DNA of 42,465 nt. Source: a bacterium. Its GTDB lineage: Bacteria > Margulisbacteria > Marinamargulisbacteria > CANKTL01. Shown piece after piece: positions 16,396 through 24,589 of the stretch (position 1 is the stretch's first letter; the number at the start of each line of letters is the position of its first letter). The notes beneath the pieces were generated by a model that was given only the letters and a program-made list of their open reading frames with translations, was not told the DNA's origin and did not search any database. Position numbers and translations under genes: made by a program. The stretch covers positions 1 to 42,465 of the forward strand of contig CANKTL010000003.1 of NCBI GenBank assembly GCA_947486405.1. The letters are read 5' to 3'.

Positions 16396-18788
16396 CGGGT
16401 TAAACCAAACGACGGAATAGGCATAGTCTCGATAGGAACTCGAATGTGGTGGGTATTTCGGGTAAATTTAAGCCGACGGGGGCCCAATCGGTGAATCCCG
16501 TTGGTGGCTGGAAAATGCGCGATATTTTTGGGGAAATTAATGAAAATGTCTTTAACCGATGCGACCAAATTAGGCGTAAGCTGAATTTCGATCTCATCCC
16601 CAGTGAGTTTGAGTTCCAACGAAATCTCGCCCCATTTGCAGCCCAAATTTTGAAGACTAATGGCCGCACCCGAGGACGCCCACGCCAACTCAGGAATGGT
16701 GATTTCAATGCCAGACTCGACAGTGGTCAACATCAATCGATTGCTAAGCCGAATGAACGCAGTGTTGGCTGCGAGATCGTGGCCTTCGCCATAAATCCCC
16801 AAATTGGTTTGCGGATGCATCCGCTCGGGCCAAGTGGCGGTAGCACTGGCGGTGGTGATCAGGGTATCCCAAATTTCCCAGGCCAACTCTGTGTCTCCTT
16901 GGGCTGCCGCAATTTGGGCCAGTTGGGCGGATAGGACCGGACTGATTCCGGGAATAAATTCGTGCGTATATACCATGTTTTCGTGGCTAAAGTGGCGCTT
17001 GATTTGGGCCACTGTTTCGACCACTAATGGATCGTTGGGGCTGAGGAGTTCCATGTCGGTCACCACGCTCAGTAGGTCGCAAATACGTTCATCTAATAGG
17101 AGGTGAGGATCGCCCGGTAAGAAGGGTGTTTGGCCGGACCGATCAAACAGCACGCCGAGGTGGGCCAGCAGTCGCGATTGGAATTGCGCTGCATCCGCCA
17201 AAAGACGATTTGCAGTTTCAAAGTCATACAATTCTTGGGCCAGTTTTCCCGTCGATTTGAGTCCGAAAATTCCCCAAAAAAGATCCAAGATTGGGGTGTG
17301 AATATACTTGGCCCGGTTTTTAGCTTTGCTGGGCTTGAAAAACACAGAATCGGTTAACTCGTGAGACAAACGCCGCGTGACCACGGCTGCTTCTCGCTTA
17401 AGTTGAGGCAATACGCCCTGAAATGGATCGATAGTGCGATTGGCCTGCAGGTAACGCAGTACCATTCCCGAAGTCGGGCCAAGATCTGACCACGATTTAG
17501 ACAGGGTTTGTCGCGTCGGTTTGGGATGAAAAATAGAATCTAACAGCGAGCGCACCGATGAAAGGGCCCCGATGTCACACAAGACGGTAGTGGTTTCATA
17601 AATGTCGCGCAGCAGCGGCCGAATCCCAGTGGTAGGAAATGGCGTAATGTCGGAGCGAAAGCCGGAGACATGGGCACAGGATAGGGAATATACCCGATTG
17701 AAGTTGGAGTGGGGCAGTGTGACTTTGGTCAGGGTGTCGAGCCGATCTGTTTGGTCAAATCGAGCAATATCGAAAATATAGTCATTGATCTTGGCCTGAA
17801 TCAGTGATTGGTATATTTTGGGTGCCGCTTTTCGCAAGATCGGCAGCATTGAGGACTGAGGATGGGCGGGACTGTCGTAGCACAGGGTTTCGGTTTGGTT
17901 AGGTTCAAGTGTAATTTTAAATTCGGCCGCAGCAGTAGCTGCTGAGTTGGGACATGTGCAACTTAAGATCATCTCCCAATTTTTAAGGGCCATCTCAAGT
18001 GGCTGATCGCTTCCTTTCAAACACAACACGTTATCGGGTGTCCGTTTGAACAGTAGCCCGATTTGATGGTCCACAATAAACCCTTTTTCAGACAAATATT
18101 GAATGTGAGAAACGGGGGCGGCTCCTTCTTGATTAAAGGGATTGATCAATAAAACAACCGAAATGGTTTGCGGCGTGCCGCTGGTGTTTTTTACCGACAC
18201 GCTACCTTTGATAACGGCGGACGCTGCGTCCGCACCCACCAACGATACACTGTGTTCTAAAAGAATAGGGGCGGAGGTAAATTTTGTTTTCACCGCATTT
18301 TGGTTGGGAATGAATATTTGAGAAATGGGGGACAACTGGTTGGCGAGGGTGATCGTGCTACTGGTTTTGATGGCCAGGTCAATGGACCAGGAGTTGGGGT
18401 GAGGCACTACTAACCCCGAGGGATCAACTACCGTCGAGATACCCACTTCTGCCAGTGAAAGGGTCGTCCAGTTGCGATTTTGAAAATTATTGAAGAGGCG
18501 ATCAAGCCCAGAGGGGGAGTACCGAGACGAATTGGGGTCGAGTTGGGCTTTTGCCCAGACCGGCCAATGGCTAAGTGGGAGCGTTGCCAAGCGTTTTCGA
18601 TTGGTTTCCCCGATGCGTTTCAGGCGGTCAATGGCGCCATCAAAACGACTACCTTTTGCACTTCGCCGGATACGACTGGCCACAGCATCAGTCAATTTCC
18701 GAGGCGGCTTCCATTTCTTTAAAAAATTGGCCATCTTGAAGGGGAAGATACCATAAAAGGGCTTTTCGGGCCATTTATGCCGTTTCAA
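16392..18788 (-). CDS. Large uncharacterised protein, possibly six-hairpin glycosidase-like
   Basis: 798 residues; I do not recognise a named family. The layout suggests a beta-rich N-terminal part (about 95-330, including KGSVSVKNTSGTPQTISVVLL), a long helical middle (330-700) with toroid-like features, and a beta-rich end (700-798). Segments such as ATWPERMHPQTNLGIYGEGHDLAANTAFIRL, given here only by its core GIYGEGHD, recall alpha/alpha-toroid carbohydrate enzymes, but I see no firm catalytic pair. No signal peptide or membrane segment. The frame opens with TTG 18788, overlapping the previous gene by 14 bases; an ATG at 18734 is the alternative. Its neighbours are envelope and RNA genes, so context gives no clear role. 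Confidence 0.6.
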   Translation of the reverse strand: MKRHKWPEKPFYGIFPFKMANFLKKWKPPRKLTDAVASRIRRSAKGSRFDGAIDRLKRIGETNRKRLATLPLSHWPVWAKAQLDPNSSRYSPSGLDRLFNNFQNRNWTTLSLAEVGISTVVDPSGLVVPHPNSWSIDLAIKTSSTITLANQLSPISQIFIPNQNAVKTKFTSAPILLEHSVSLVGADAASAVIKGSVSVKNTSGTPQTISVVLLINPFNQEGAAPVSHIQYLSEKGFIVDHQIGLLFKRTPDNVLCLKGSDQPLEMALKNWEMILSCTCPNSAATAAAEFKITLEPNQTETLCYDSPAHPQSSMLPILRKAAPKIYQSLIQAKINDYIFDIARFDQTDRLDTLTKVTLPHSNFNRVYSLSCAHVSGFRSDITPFPTTGIRPLLRDIYETTTVLCDIGALSSVRSLLDSIFHPKPTRQTLSKSWSDLGPTSGMVLRYLQANRTIDPFQGVLPQLKREAAVVTRRLSHELTDSVFFKPSKAKNRAKYIHTPILDLFWGIFGLKSTGKLAQELYDFETANRLLADAAQFQSRLLAHLGVLFDRSGQTPFLPGDPHLLLDERICDLLSVVTDMELLSPNDPLVVETVAQIKRHFSHENMVYTHEFIPGISPVLSAQLAQIAAAQGDTELAWEIWDTLITTASATATWPERMHPQTNLGIYGEGHDLAANTAFIRLSNRLMLTTVESGIEITIPELAWASSGAAISLQNLGCKWGEISLELKLTGDEIEIQLTPNLVASVKDIFINFPKNIAHFPATNGIHRLGPRRLKFTRNTHHIRVPIETMPIPSFGLTR

Positions 18789-20076
18789 AATCCTTATTTA
18801 AAGGTAAAGTCGTGATATCTACTGTCATGATCCGGCGCTTATGGGTTTCGGTGACTGAGAACTGATGGTGGTTATACTGAACGGACTCGCCTTTTTTGGG
18901 GAAACGTCCAAAGAGGTGCAGGACAAGGCCGCCTAAAGTATCAAATTCCTCGTCTTCGGGTAAACTTAAATTCAACTTGTCGGAGAGGTCGTCGATGTTC
19001 ATGCCGGCATTCGCACGATATATGCCGGGCGAGAGCTCGATAATTTCCAAATCGGCTTCGGTGTCATATTCGTCTTGAATTTCGCCAACGATTTCTTCAA
19101 TAATGTCTTCAAAAGTTACGATCCCGGACATCCCGCTATATTCGTCTAGCACCACCGCCAGTTGAAATTTTTGGCGTTTCATCTGTTGAAGTAAGTCTTC
19201 AATATTCTTGGTTTCAGGGATAAAGACCGGTTCTCGGAAGAATTTTCGTAGGTCCTGTTTGGATACGGCCGGATCTAGTCCGAGTAAATCTTTAGCATAT
19301 AAAACACCAATAATATTATCGATGCGCTCTTCAAATACGGGGATACGGGAGTGACCATGTTCCACAATAAGGTGAATCGCATCCGAAACGGTTTTGTGCA
19401 CATCAATGCAAATGCAATCCGGACGAGGCGTCATGATTTCGCGCACAACCGTATCTGAAAACTCAAAAATACTGTGAATCATATTTTTTTTGTCTTCTTT
19501 GAGTACCCCGGCGTCTCGACCCAATTTTACCATCATCATGATTTCTTCTTCAGTGAGCAATTGCCGGGCTTTGTCACTAGAAACGCCAAATAAAAATGCG
19601 ATTCCTGCAGACATCCAATTCAAAAGGCGGATAAGCGGCTTAAACAAGAAGATAAAGAGTTCGACGGGCGGCGCTAAAAATAATGCCCATGTCTCGGGAT
19701 GCTTAACGGCCATGGTTTTGGGCGTTATTTCGGCAAATATTAGAATAACAAAGGTGGTTATTAGCGTCATTGCGGCAATGATGAGGCCCGTGTGGCCAAG
19801 ATCGAATTTGTGGCTGAGTTCCAGCGTGAGCGCAGTGGCAAAAGCTGATAACACCGTATTGGCGAGATTATTGCCTATAAGGGCAGCCGTAATAAATTGG
19901 CGGCGGTCTTGGAGGAGCCGTTTTAAGCGACTGGCCCCGCGGACCTTTTGGTCCACCATGCCTTCAACGCGAACATGGTTAACGGCAGTTAATGCGGTTT
20001 CTGAGCTCGAAAAAAAGGCTGAGAGCAGCAAAAAGAAGATAAAAATGAGGAAAATCCCCAATAAACTAATGTCCAA
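18775..20076 (-). CDS. CNNM/CBS-domain membrane protein of the HlyC/CorC family
   Basis: 433 residues. The N-terminal CNNM (DUF21) domain holds a strong first membrane helix (GIFLIFIFFLLLSAFF), the SSSETAL motif, two to three more membrane spans up to residue 160, and ITPKTMAVKHPE. Two CBS domains follow (about 205-325: REIMTPRPDCICID, SRIPVFE, IIGVLYAKDLL, VLDEYSGMSGIVTFEDI), then the CorC_HlyC transporter-associated domain. The family is linked to Mg2+ or Na+/Mg2+ transport; the older name hemolysin is misleading. Start TTG 20076 (DISLLGIFL) overlaps dgkA; AAGGAAG stands upstream. Confidence 0.9.
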   Translation of the reverse strand: MDISLLGIFLIFIFFLLLSAFFSSSETALTAVNHVRVEGMVDQKVRGASRLKRLLQDRRQFITAALIGNNLANTVLSAFATALTLELSHKFDLGHTGLIIAAMTLITTFVILIFAEITPKTMAVKHPETWALFLAPPVELFIFLFKPLIRLLNWMSAGIAFLFGVSSDKARQLLTEEEIMMMVKLGRDAGVLKEDKKNMIHSIFEFSDTVVREIMTPRPDCICIDVHKTVSDAIHLIVEHGHSRIPVFEERIDNIIGVLYAKDLLGLDPAVSKQDLRKFFREPVFIPETKNIEDLLQQMKRQKFQLAVVLDEYSGMSGIVTFEDIIEEIVGEIQDEYDTEADLEIIELSPGIYRANAGMNIDDLSDKLNLSLPEDEEFDTLGGLVLHLFGRFPKKGESVQYNHHQFSVTETHKRRIMTVDITTLPLNKDFETA

Positions 20077-20470
20077 GTAAGGTCACACTTCCTTTCAAAA
20101 AAATAATAATAGGGTGAGCGAATATAAATATCCCCACCACCAGTGCATTTACGGCTGTTATTAACACACCGCCCGCGGCTAAATCTTTACTGAGCATGGC
20201 CCTATAGCGGGTTTTTCGGGTGCTCATATCAACGGTGACTTCGATGGCGGTATTGATGCATTCAGCGGCCAATACCAACGTGAGCGTAAGGCTTAAAATC
20301 ATCCATTCGAGGGCAGAAATATGGCAGGCGATACCTAGCAGTATAGCGGCAATAGTCGCAGCGACATGAAAGCGCATATGACGTTCAGATCGGATTGCAA
20401 ATCCCACACCGCGGATTGCGCACCAGAAGCTGGTGAACAAGGTTGGCCGTTTATATCGTCGGATGGCCAT
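20066..20470 (-). CDS. dgkA: Diacylglycerol / undecaprenol kinase
   Basis: Small integral membrane lipid kinase, 134 residues, with a cytoplasmic amphipathic N-terminus and three membrane helices (about 33-55, 57-76 and 100-125). The active-site motif reads AAECINTAIEVTVD, close to the family E-x-x-N-T-A-I-E core, followed by SKDLAAGGVLI. Gram-positive-type members phosphorylate undecaprenol, Gram-negative ones diacylglycerol; the sequence alone does not decide. It lies in the pgpH-ybeY-dgkA order that is known in Firmicutes, and overlaps ybeY by 20 bases. Confidence 0.92.
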   Translation of the reverse strand: MAIRRYKRPTLFTSFWCAIRGVGFAIRSERHMRFHVAATIAAILLGIACHISALEWMILSLTLTLVLAAECINTAIEVTVDMSTRKTRYRAMLSKDLAAGGVLITAVNALVVGIFIFAHPIIIFLKGSVTLLGH

Positions 20471-20885
20471 GGTGAATTAGGTTCAGAAGTTGAGTTTCTT
20501 GGTTACGCATTTCAATTTGTTCAGTCTTAGTATAATCGGCATAGCCCAACAAATGAAGCACCCCATGAACAATTAGCAATTTAATTTCGTTTTCTAAGGA
20601 CTGGCCAAATTCTTGGGCGTTTTGGGTGGCCTGGCTGACACATATATAAATATCACCCAAAATAGGCTCAGGCGGGGTACTTAAATTGAATGAAATAATA
20701 TCGGTTACATAATCCCGCTTGAGGTACTGTTGGTTAAGCGCCACAATTTTTTCGGGCGATACAAACGACACCGTAATAGCGCCGGCCTCAATTGCTTTGG
20801 CGTTGCAGGCCGCTGTTAAAAAGGTCAATGGGTCAAACGAAAGCGAGAGCGGAACTTCGGTGTTAATACAACAATCGGTGCTCAT
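20451..20885 (-). CDS. ybeY: Endoribonuclease YbeY with an altered metal site
   Basis: rRNA maturation and ribosome quality-control factor, 144 residues. The conserved core is present: VSFVSPEKIVALNQQYLKRD, TDIISFNL, LGDIYIC. The metal motif, normally HGxLHLLGYDH, reads HGVLHLLGYADY: the first two histidines are kept, but Asp stands where the third His is expected. Aspartate can bind metal, so activity is not excluded. It starts with an ATGA overlap with the pgpH-like gene upstream and runs into dgkA, so the three are translated together. Confidence 0.9.
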   Translation of the reverse strand: MSTDCCINTEVPLSLSFDPLTFLTAACNAKAIEAGAITVSFVSPEKIVALNQQYLKRDYVTDIISFNLSTPPEPILGDIYICVSQATQNAQEFGQSLENEIKLLIVHGVLHLLGYADYTKTEQIEMRNQETQLLNLIHHGHPTI

Positions 20886-23014
20886 GAGGGAGTGTCTTTG
20901 GGGGGCTCAGACTTAATCATGGCGTTGAGCTCGGTTTTGTAATCCACCCGATGATGATAAATGCCCTGCAAAATACGCAGAAACGTTTGTCGGATGATCT
21001 GAATTTCTTTCAAACTTAATGGGCAGTCTGAGAGTTGGCCATCATCGATTTTGTCTTTGAAGATTCGGTCAACCAGGGCTTCGATTTTAGGCATAGTGGG
21101 CTTGTCCATTGAGCGCACCGATGCTTCAACCGAGTCAGCGAGCATTAAGATGCCCGATTCCTTAAAATGAGGCTTGGGGCCAGGATAGCGGTAGGATTCT
21201 TCGGTAATATCGTCATCGTCATCTGGGTCATTGCTCTTTTTTTGAAGTGCCTGTGTGTAAAAAAACGAGACCAATGAGGTGCCATGGTGTTCCATCATAA
21301 ATTCTTTTAACACATCGGGCAGGCGGTATTTATTGGCCAGTTCGACCCCATCTTTGGGGTGAGCCACAATAATTTGCTTACTCATTTTGGCGCTTAGATT
21401 ATGGTGCGGATTTTCGCCTGAAAATTGGTTTTCAGCGAAAAAGTTAGGCCGTTTTATTTTTCCTACATCGTGAAAGTAGGCTCCGATTCTGCTCAGTACC
21501 ACGTCAGCGCCAATCGCCTCGGCTGCGGCTTCGGCCAGGTTGGCCACCATCAGGCTGTGGTGATAGGTACCCGGTGCGGTTACCATCAGGCGTTTGAGCA
21601 AGGGGTGGTTCAGATTAGATTGTTCGAGCAAGCGTTGTGGTGTGGTGATATTAAACAAGGATTCAAAGTAGGGTAGAACGGCCAGCGATAACATTGCAGA
21701 TAAAAGACCGTTGGCCACGCCCAAGCCGCCGTTATACACAAACCACATCGGATCATGAACGTTGGACGTAATGCCCAATACTATCACCAAGACCAGGTTC
21801 ACAATCCCGATCCAATACCCCGATATTGTAAGTTCACTGAGTTTATATTTGCGATAAATTAAAAATGTGGTCGCACAGTTGGATAGAAATAGATAGAAAA
21901 ACAGCGAAAAATCGTTGCCGTACATCATAGCGATTAACCCGGCGATGATGGTGCCGACTAACATCGAAATGTTGGGCGTTACGGTAACCGACAAAATAAA
22001 GGCTGCCAGTGAAATTGGTATCAGAAATTGGAAGGCCAGACGTTCATCAAACAGGGTCACGTTGTGAATCAAACGGGCCATGACGACCAGCAAGATGGTG
22101 ACCAACAGCATTAGTAAAAAATATTTGGGGCGCTGCGAAATTTTGGGATAAAACACACTGACAAAGCGCTCGACCAAGATGGCCAATAAAACGGCCGACA
22201 AGAAAATGCCAAAATACGCTTCGATGTTGGCTTTTCGGCCGTACATATTAAGCTCAGTTAAGATTTTGATGTGGTCGGGGGTGACGCGATCACCCCGGTA
22301 GATAATGGGCTGGCCTTCACGAACAAAGGTAAGTTGGTGCAGTTCAGTGAGCTTTTTCTGAAGCGAGGCCTCGGTTTTTTCAGGGTCGGGCAGCAAATTT
22401 GGCCGAATGGAGTGCAAGAGAAATTCGATAATCATGTCTTGCCGATAGCCGGGGGCCTTGGTTTCTTCCGATGCGGAAATCACGTTGGACCGAATCCGTG
22501 AGGGGTCTACAAACCGAAGGCCGGGACTCAGAATTTTTTCGGCTTGGTCCAGTGTTGAAACCCGAATCGTGGCCAATTCTGAAGCCGGCATTGTTTGCAC
22601 CCGTTGAATCATTTTTTGAGGGATAAACGAAAGCACTGATGGCACTGGTGCGCTGTGATTTTGGCTGTATGCAATGCGATAGGTTTCTAGTAAATCGAAC
22701 GTGTTTGTGAGGTCGTCTAAGACGGCGTCGGTGGTTTTGGGGTCAATGGAATAAATGCTGTCTGACTCGGCCTCCAGTTTGGATTTGAGTCGCGCATATT
22801 CGACCGTATTTTTAGAGTCTGTAATTTCAATGTCTTGGGGAGACACTATGGTTTTGTTGGAAATATCGTCCACCTTGAAATTGACCGTTTCGGGCAACTG
22901 GGGCGAGTATACGATCACTGAAACGAACGCGACCCCAAAGAATGTCAGAAGGGGAAGCAAAAATCGTTTAAATAAGCCGAAAAAGCTAGGGTTTATACCA
23001 GTCAAGGTGTTCAA
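20882..23014 (-). CDS. PgpH-type membrane HD phosphohydrolase (c-di-AMP phosphodiesterase family)
   Basis: 710 residues with the 7TMR-HD architecture. There is one N-terminal membrane helix (17-38), an extracytoplasmic domain (40-265) including QPIIYRGDRVT, about seven membrane helices (265-460), then a cytoplasmic HD domain (470-640): GTYHHSLMVANLAE, GAYFHDVGKIKRP, AHPKDGVELA, EHHGT. The His-Asp metal ligands are intact. Characterised members degrade cyclic di-AMP; no diadenylate cyclase gene is visible in this window. Start TTG 23014 overlaps the end of miaA by 29 bases; other starts nearby are possible. Its order before ybeY and dgkA matches the Firmicutes yqfF cluster. Confidence 0.88.
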   Translation of the reverse strand: MNTLTGINPSFFGLFKRFLLPLLTFFGVAFVSVIVYSPQLPETVNFKVDDISNKTIVSPQDIEITDSKNTVEYARLKSKLEAESDSIYSIDPKTTDAVLDDLTNTFDLLETYRIAYSQNHSAPVPSVLSFIPQKMIQRVQTMPASELATIRVSTLDQAEKILSPGLRFVDPSRIRSNVISASEETKAPGYRQDMIIEFLLHSIRPNLLPDPEKTEASLQKKLTELHQLTFVREGQPIIYRGDRVTPDHIKILTELNMYGRKANIEAYFGIFLSAVLLAILVERFVSVFYPKISQRPKYFLLMLLVTILLVVMARLIHNVTLFDERLAFQFLIPISLAAFILSVTVTPNISMLVGTIIAGLIAMMYGNDFSLFFYLFLSNCATTFLIYRKYKLSELTISGYWIGIVNLVLVIVLGITSNVHDPMWFVYNGGLGVANGLLSAMLSLAVLPYFESLFNITTPQRLLEQSNLNHPLLKRLMVTAPGTYHHSLMVANLAEAAAEAIGADVVLSRIGAYFHDVGKIKRPNFFAENQFSGENPHHNLSAKMSKQIIVAHPKDGVELANKYRLPDVLKEFMMEHHGTSLVSFFYTQALQKKSNDPDDDDDITEESYRYPGPKPHFKESGILMLADSVEASVRSMDKPTMPKIEALVDRIFKDKIDDGQLSDCPLSLKEIQIIRQTFLRILQGIYHHRVDYKTELNAMIKSEPPKDTPS

Positions 23015-23849
23015 ATTGTTTGATCCACGTTAGTTGTCGTTTCGCGAAGTTTCGCGTGTGTTGTTGGACTAAGTTTATCATTTCATCGTACGAGATGCCA
23101 CCTGTTAGATGGGCAATGACTTCTTTGTATCCGATGGCGCTGAAGGCGGGGGCGGTCGGGGGAATGCCTTGGGCGAGTAGTGATTGGACTTCGGCGACTA
23201 GCCCGGCTTGAATCATGGCGAGGACGCGGGCGTTGATTTGGGCGTAGAGTTGATCGCGGGGGCGGGTTACGCCGATGAGTTTGCAGTCGGATCGGGGTGC
23301 GGGTTTTTTACTGCGATGTTGGGAAGGCGGCGTTTGGGTTTGGTGAAAAATCTCTAGGGCCCGGATGACCCGACGATGGTTGTTGGGATGGATGGCAGCA
23401 GCGGAAGTAGGGTCGATAGACTTAAGTTCGGCCCACAGGGCTTCTGGCCCAATTTGAGCGAGCTTTTCATTTAATTCGTCTCGAATTTGGGAATGGGCGG
23501 CAGGAGCAGAGAGAGAATATCCGTATAAAAAAGCATGAATATAAAACGCGGTGCCACCACAAATTATTATGGGGGTGTTCTTGGCGCGAAGTTGTGCAAT
23601 GACGTCCGAACTTCGGGCAATAAAGTCGGCCACCGAGTAACCTTCTGTAGGCGCCAAAATATCAATGAGATGGTGCGGAATTTCTTGGATAGTTGCTTGG
23701 GGCACTTTCGCGGTGCCAATATCGAGCCCCCTATACACCTGGTAGGCATCCGCAGAAATAATTTCGGCCCCCGTCTCGCGTGCCATGCGCAACGCCAACT
23801 CAGTTTTTCCCACGCCGGTGGGCCCAATGATGACCGTAATATCTGCCAT
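22986..23849 (-). CDS. miaA: tRNA dimethylallyltransferase
   Basis: Adds dimethylallyl to A37 of tRNAs that read U-starting codons. 287 residues. Motifs: P-loop GPTGVGKTEL (8-17), ISADAYQVYRGLDIGTAK (a family signature around the catalytic Asp), PHHLIDI, GGTAFYIHAFLYG, and a C-terminal QRQL-like segment seen as KRQLTWIKQ. ATG 23849 stands seven bases from a TACAAT -10 box, so the mRNA is probably leaderless. It begins the long minus-strand run that ends with the CNNM gene or further on. Confidence 0.94.
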   Translation of the reverse strand: MADITVIIGPTGVGKTELALRMARETGAEIISADAYQVYRGLDIGTAKVPQATIQEIPHHLIDILAPTEGYSVADFIARSSDVIAQLRAKNTPIIICGGTAFYIHAFLYGYSLSAPAAHSQIRDELNEKLAQIGPEALWAELKSIDPTSAAAIHPNNHRRVIRALEIFHQTQTPPSQHRSKKPAPRSDCKLIGVTRPRDQLYAQINARVLAMIQAGLVAEVQSLLAQGIPPTAPAFSAIGYKEVIAHLTGGISYDEMINLVQQHTRNFAKRQLTWIKQFEHLDWYKP

Positions 23850-23856
23850 TTTGGAA

Positions 23857-23862
23857 ATTGTA
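23857..23862 (-). promoter_or_regulatory. miaA -10 element
   Basis: TACAAT on the minus strand, seven bases ahead of miaA ATG 23849. It forms half of the inverted repeat TGTAGC-GCATTT-GCTACA (23859-23876) whose other half carries the coaX -10 box. No clear -35 is seen. Confidence 0.5.
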
Positions 23863-23876
23863 GCGCATTTGCTACA
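23859..23876. repeat. Inverted repeat joining two divergent -10 boxes
   Basis: TGTAGC (23859-23864) and GCTACA (23871-23876) are exact inverted copies with a 6-bp gap. Each arm contributes to a -10 element, one on each strand. It may simply reflect two back-to-back promoters, or may also be an operator. Confidence 0.55.
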
Positions 23877-23884
23877 CTACGCCG

Positions 23885-24589
23885 ATGACTGACTCAACCC
23901 TGTTGGTAGACATCGGTAATTCAAAAACCGGTTTGGCGGATTATGGCAGTGGTCATATTAGCAAAACGCGCTGGCTAGATACCGCTATCATTCAGTCTTC
24001 AGCACCTTTTGAAGGATATGTTCGCATTGTGGTGTCGTCTGTCGTGCCTGATCTTGATCATTTTTTACCTGGACATGCCCAGTTTATTACCCATCAAAAT
24101 ATCCCCAATCTGACAATTAATCTAAGCTCTCCCAACGAAGTAGGCGCAGACCGAATCGTGAACGCGTTGGCGGCATATTCCGGTCAAAAACGGAGTTGTT
24201 TGGTGGTGGATTCCGGTACCGCCACTACCTTTTGTTACGTGACTCAATCGGGTGTTTATGAGGGTGGTGCTATTTTTCCGGGTTTAAAAATGTCCTCACA
24301 GGCATTAAATGATCACACTGCCAAAATTCCATTGATTTGGGTAGAGCCTCAGCCTCGGATGTACGGAAAAAATACTGAGCAAGCAGTGCAAGTGGGCTTG
24401 TATCACGGGTTTATTGCGATGATCAATGGCATGATCGCCCAATATCGGCAGCTGGACCCTCTGATTTGGGTGGTGGGTACTGGGAATGGCCTGTCAATTT
24501 TGAAAGACCAATTGAAATTAGATGCATATGATCCGGATTTGATATTTAAGGGGTTGGCGGTGTGCGCCGAAAAGACAAATAGGCCTTAA
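23885..24589 (+). CDS. coaX: Type III pantothenate kinase
   Basis: First step of coenzyme A synthesis. 234 residues. Family motifs: LLVDIGNSKTGLA (nucleotide site), NEVGADRIVNALAAY, LVVDSGTATTF, YEGGAIFPGLKMSSQAL and the GTG near the C-terminus. The ASKHA-fold layout and the length are right for CoaX. Transcribed divergently from miaA with only 35 bp between the start codons; a -10 box ends six bases before the ATG, so a leaderless mRNA is expected. Its 3' end overlaps the convergent unknown gene by 44 bases. Confidence 0.93.
   Translation: MTDSTLLVDIGNSKTGLADYGSGHISKTRWLDTAIIQSSAPFEGYVRIVVSSVVPDLDHFLPGHAQFITHQNIPNLTINLSSPNEVGADRIVNALAAYSGQKRSCLVVDSGTATTFCYVTQSGVYEGGAIFPGLKMSSQALNDHTAKIPLIWVEPQPRMYGKNTEQAVQVGLYHGFIAMINGMIAQYRQLDPLIWVVGTGNGLSILKDQLKLDAYDPDLIFKGLAVCAEKTNRP

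Larger units (their letters stand above)
23851..23878 (+). promoter_or_regulatory. coaX promoter with extended -10
   Basis: TTGGAA (23851-23856), 16 bp, then TGC-TACACT (extended -10, 23870-23878). The expected start of transcription is at or next to coaX ATG 23885, giving a leaderless mRNA. No ribosome binding site is present. Confidence 0.6.
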
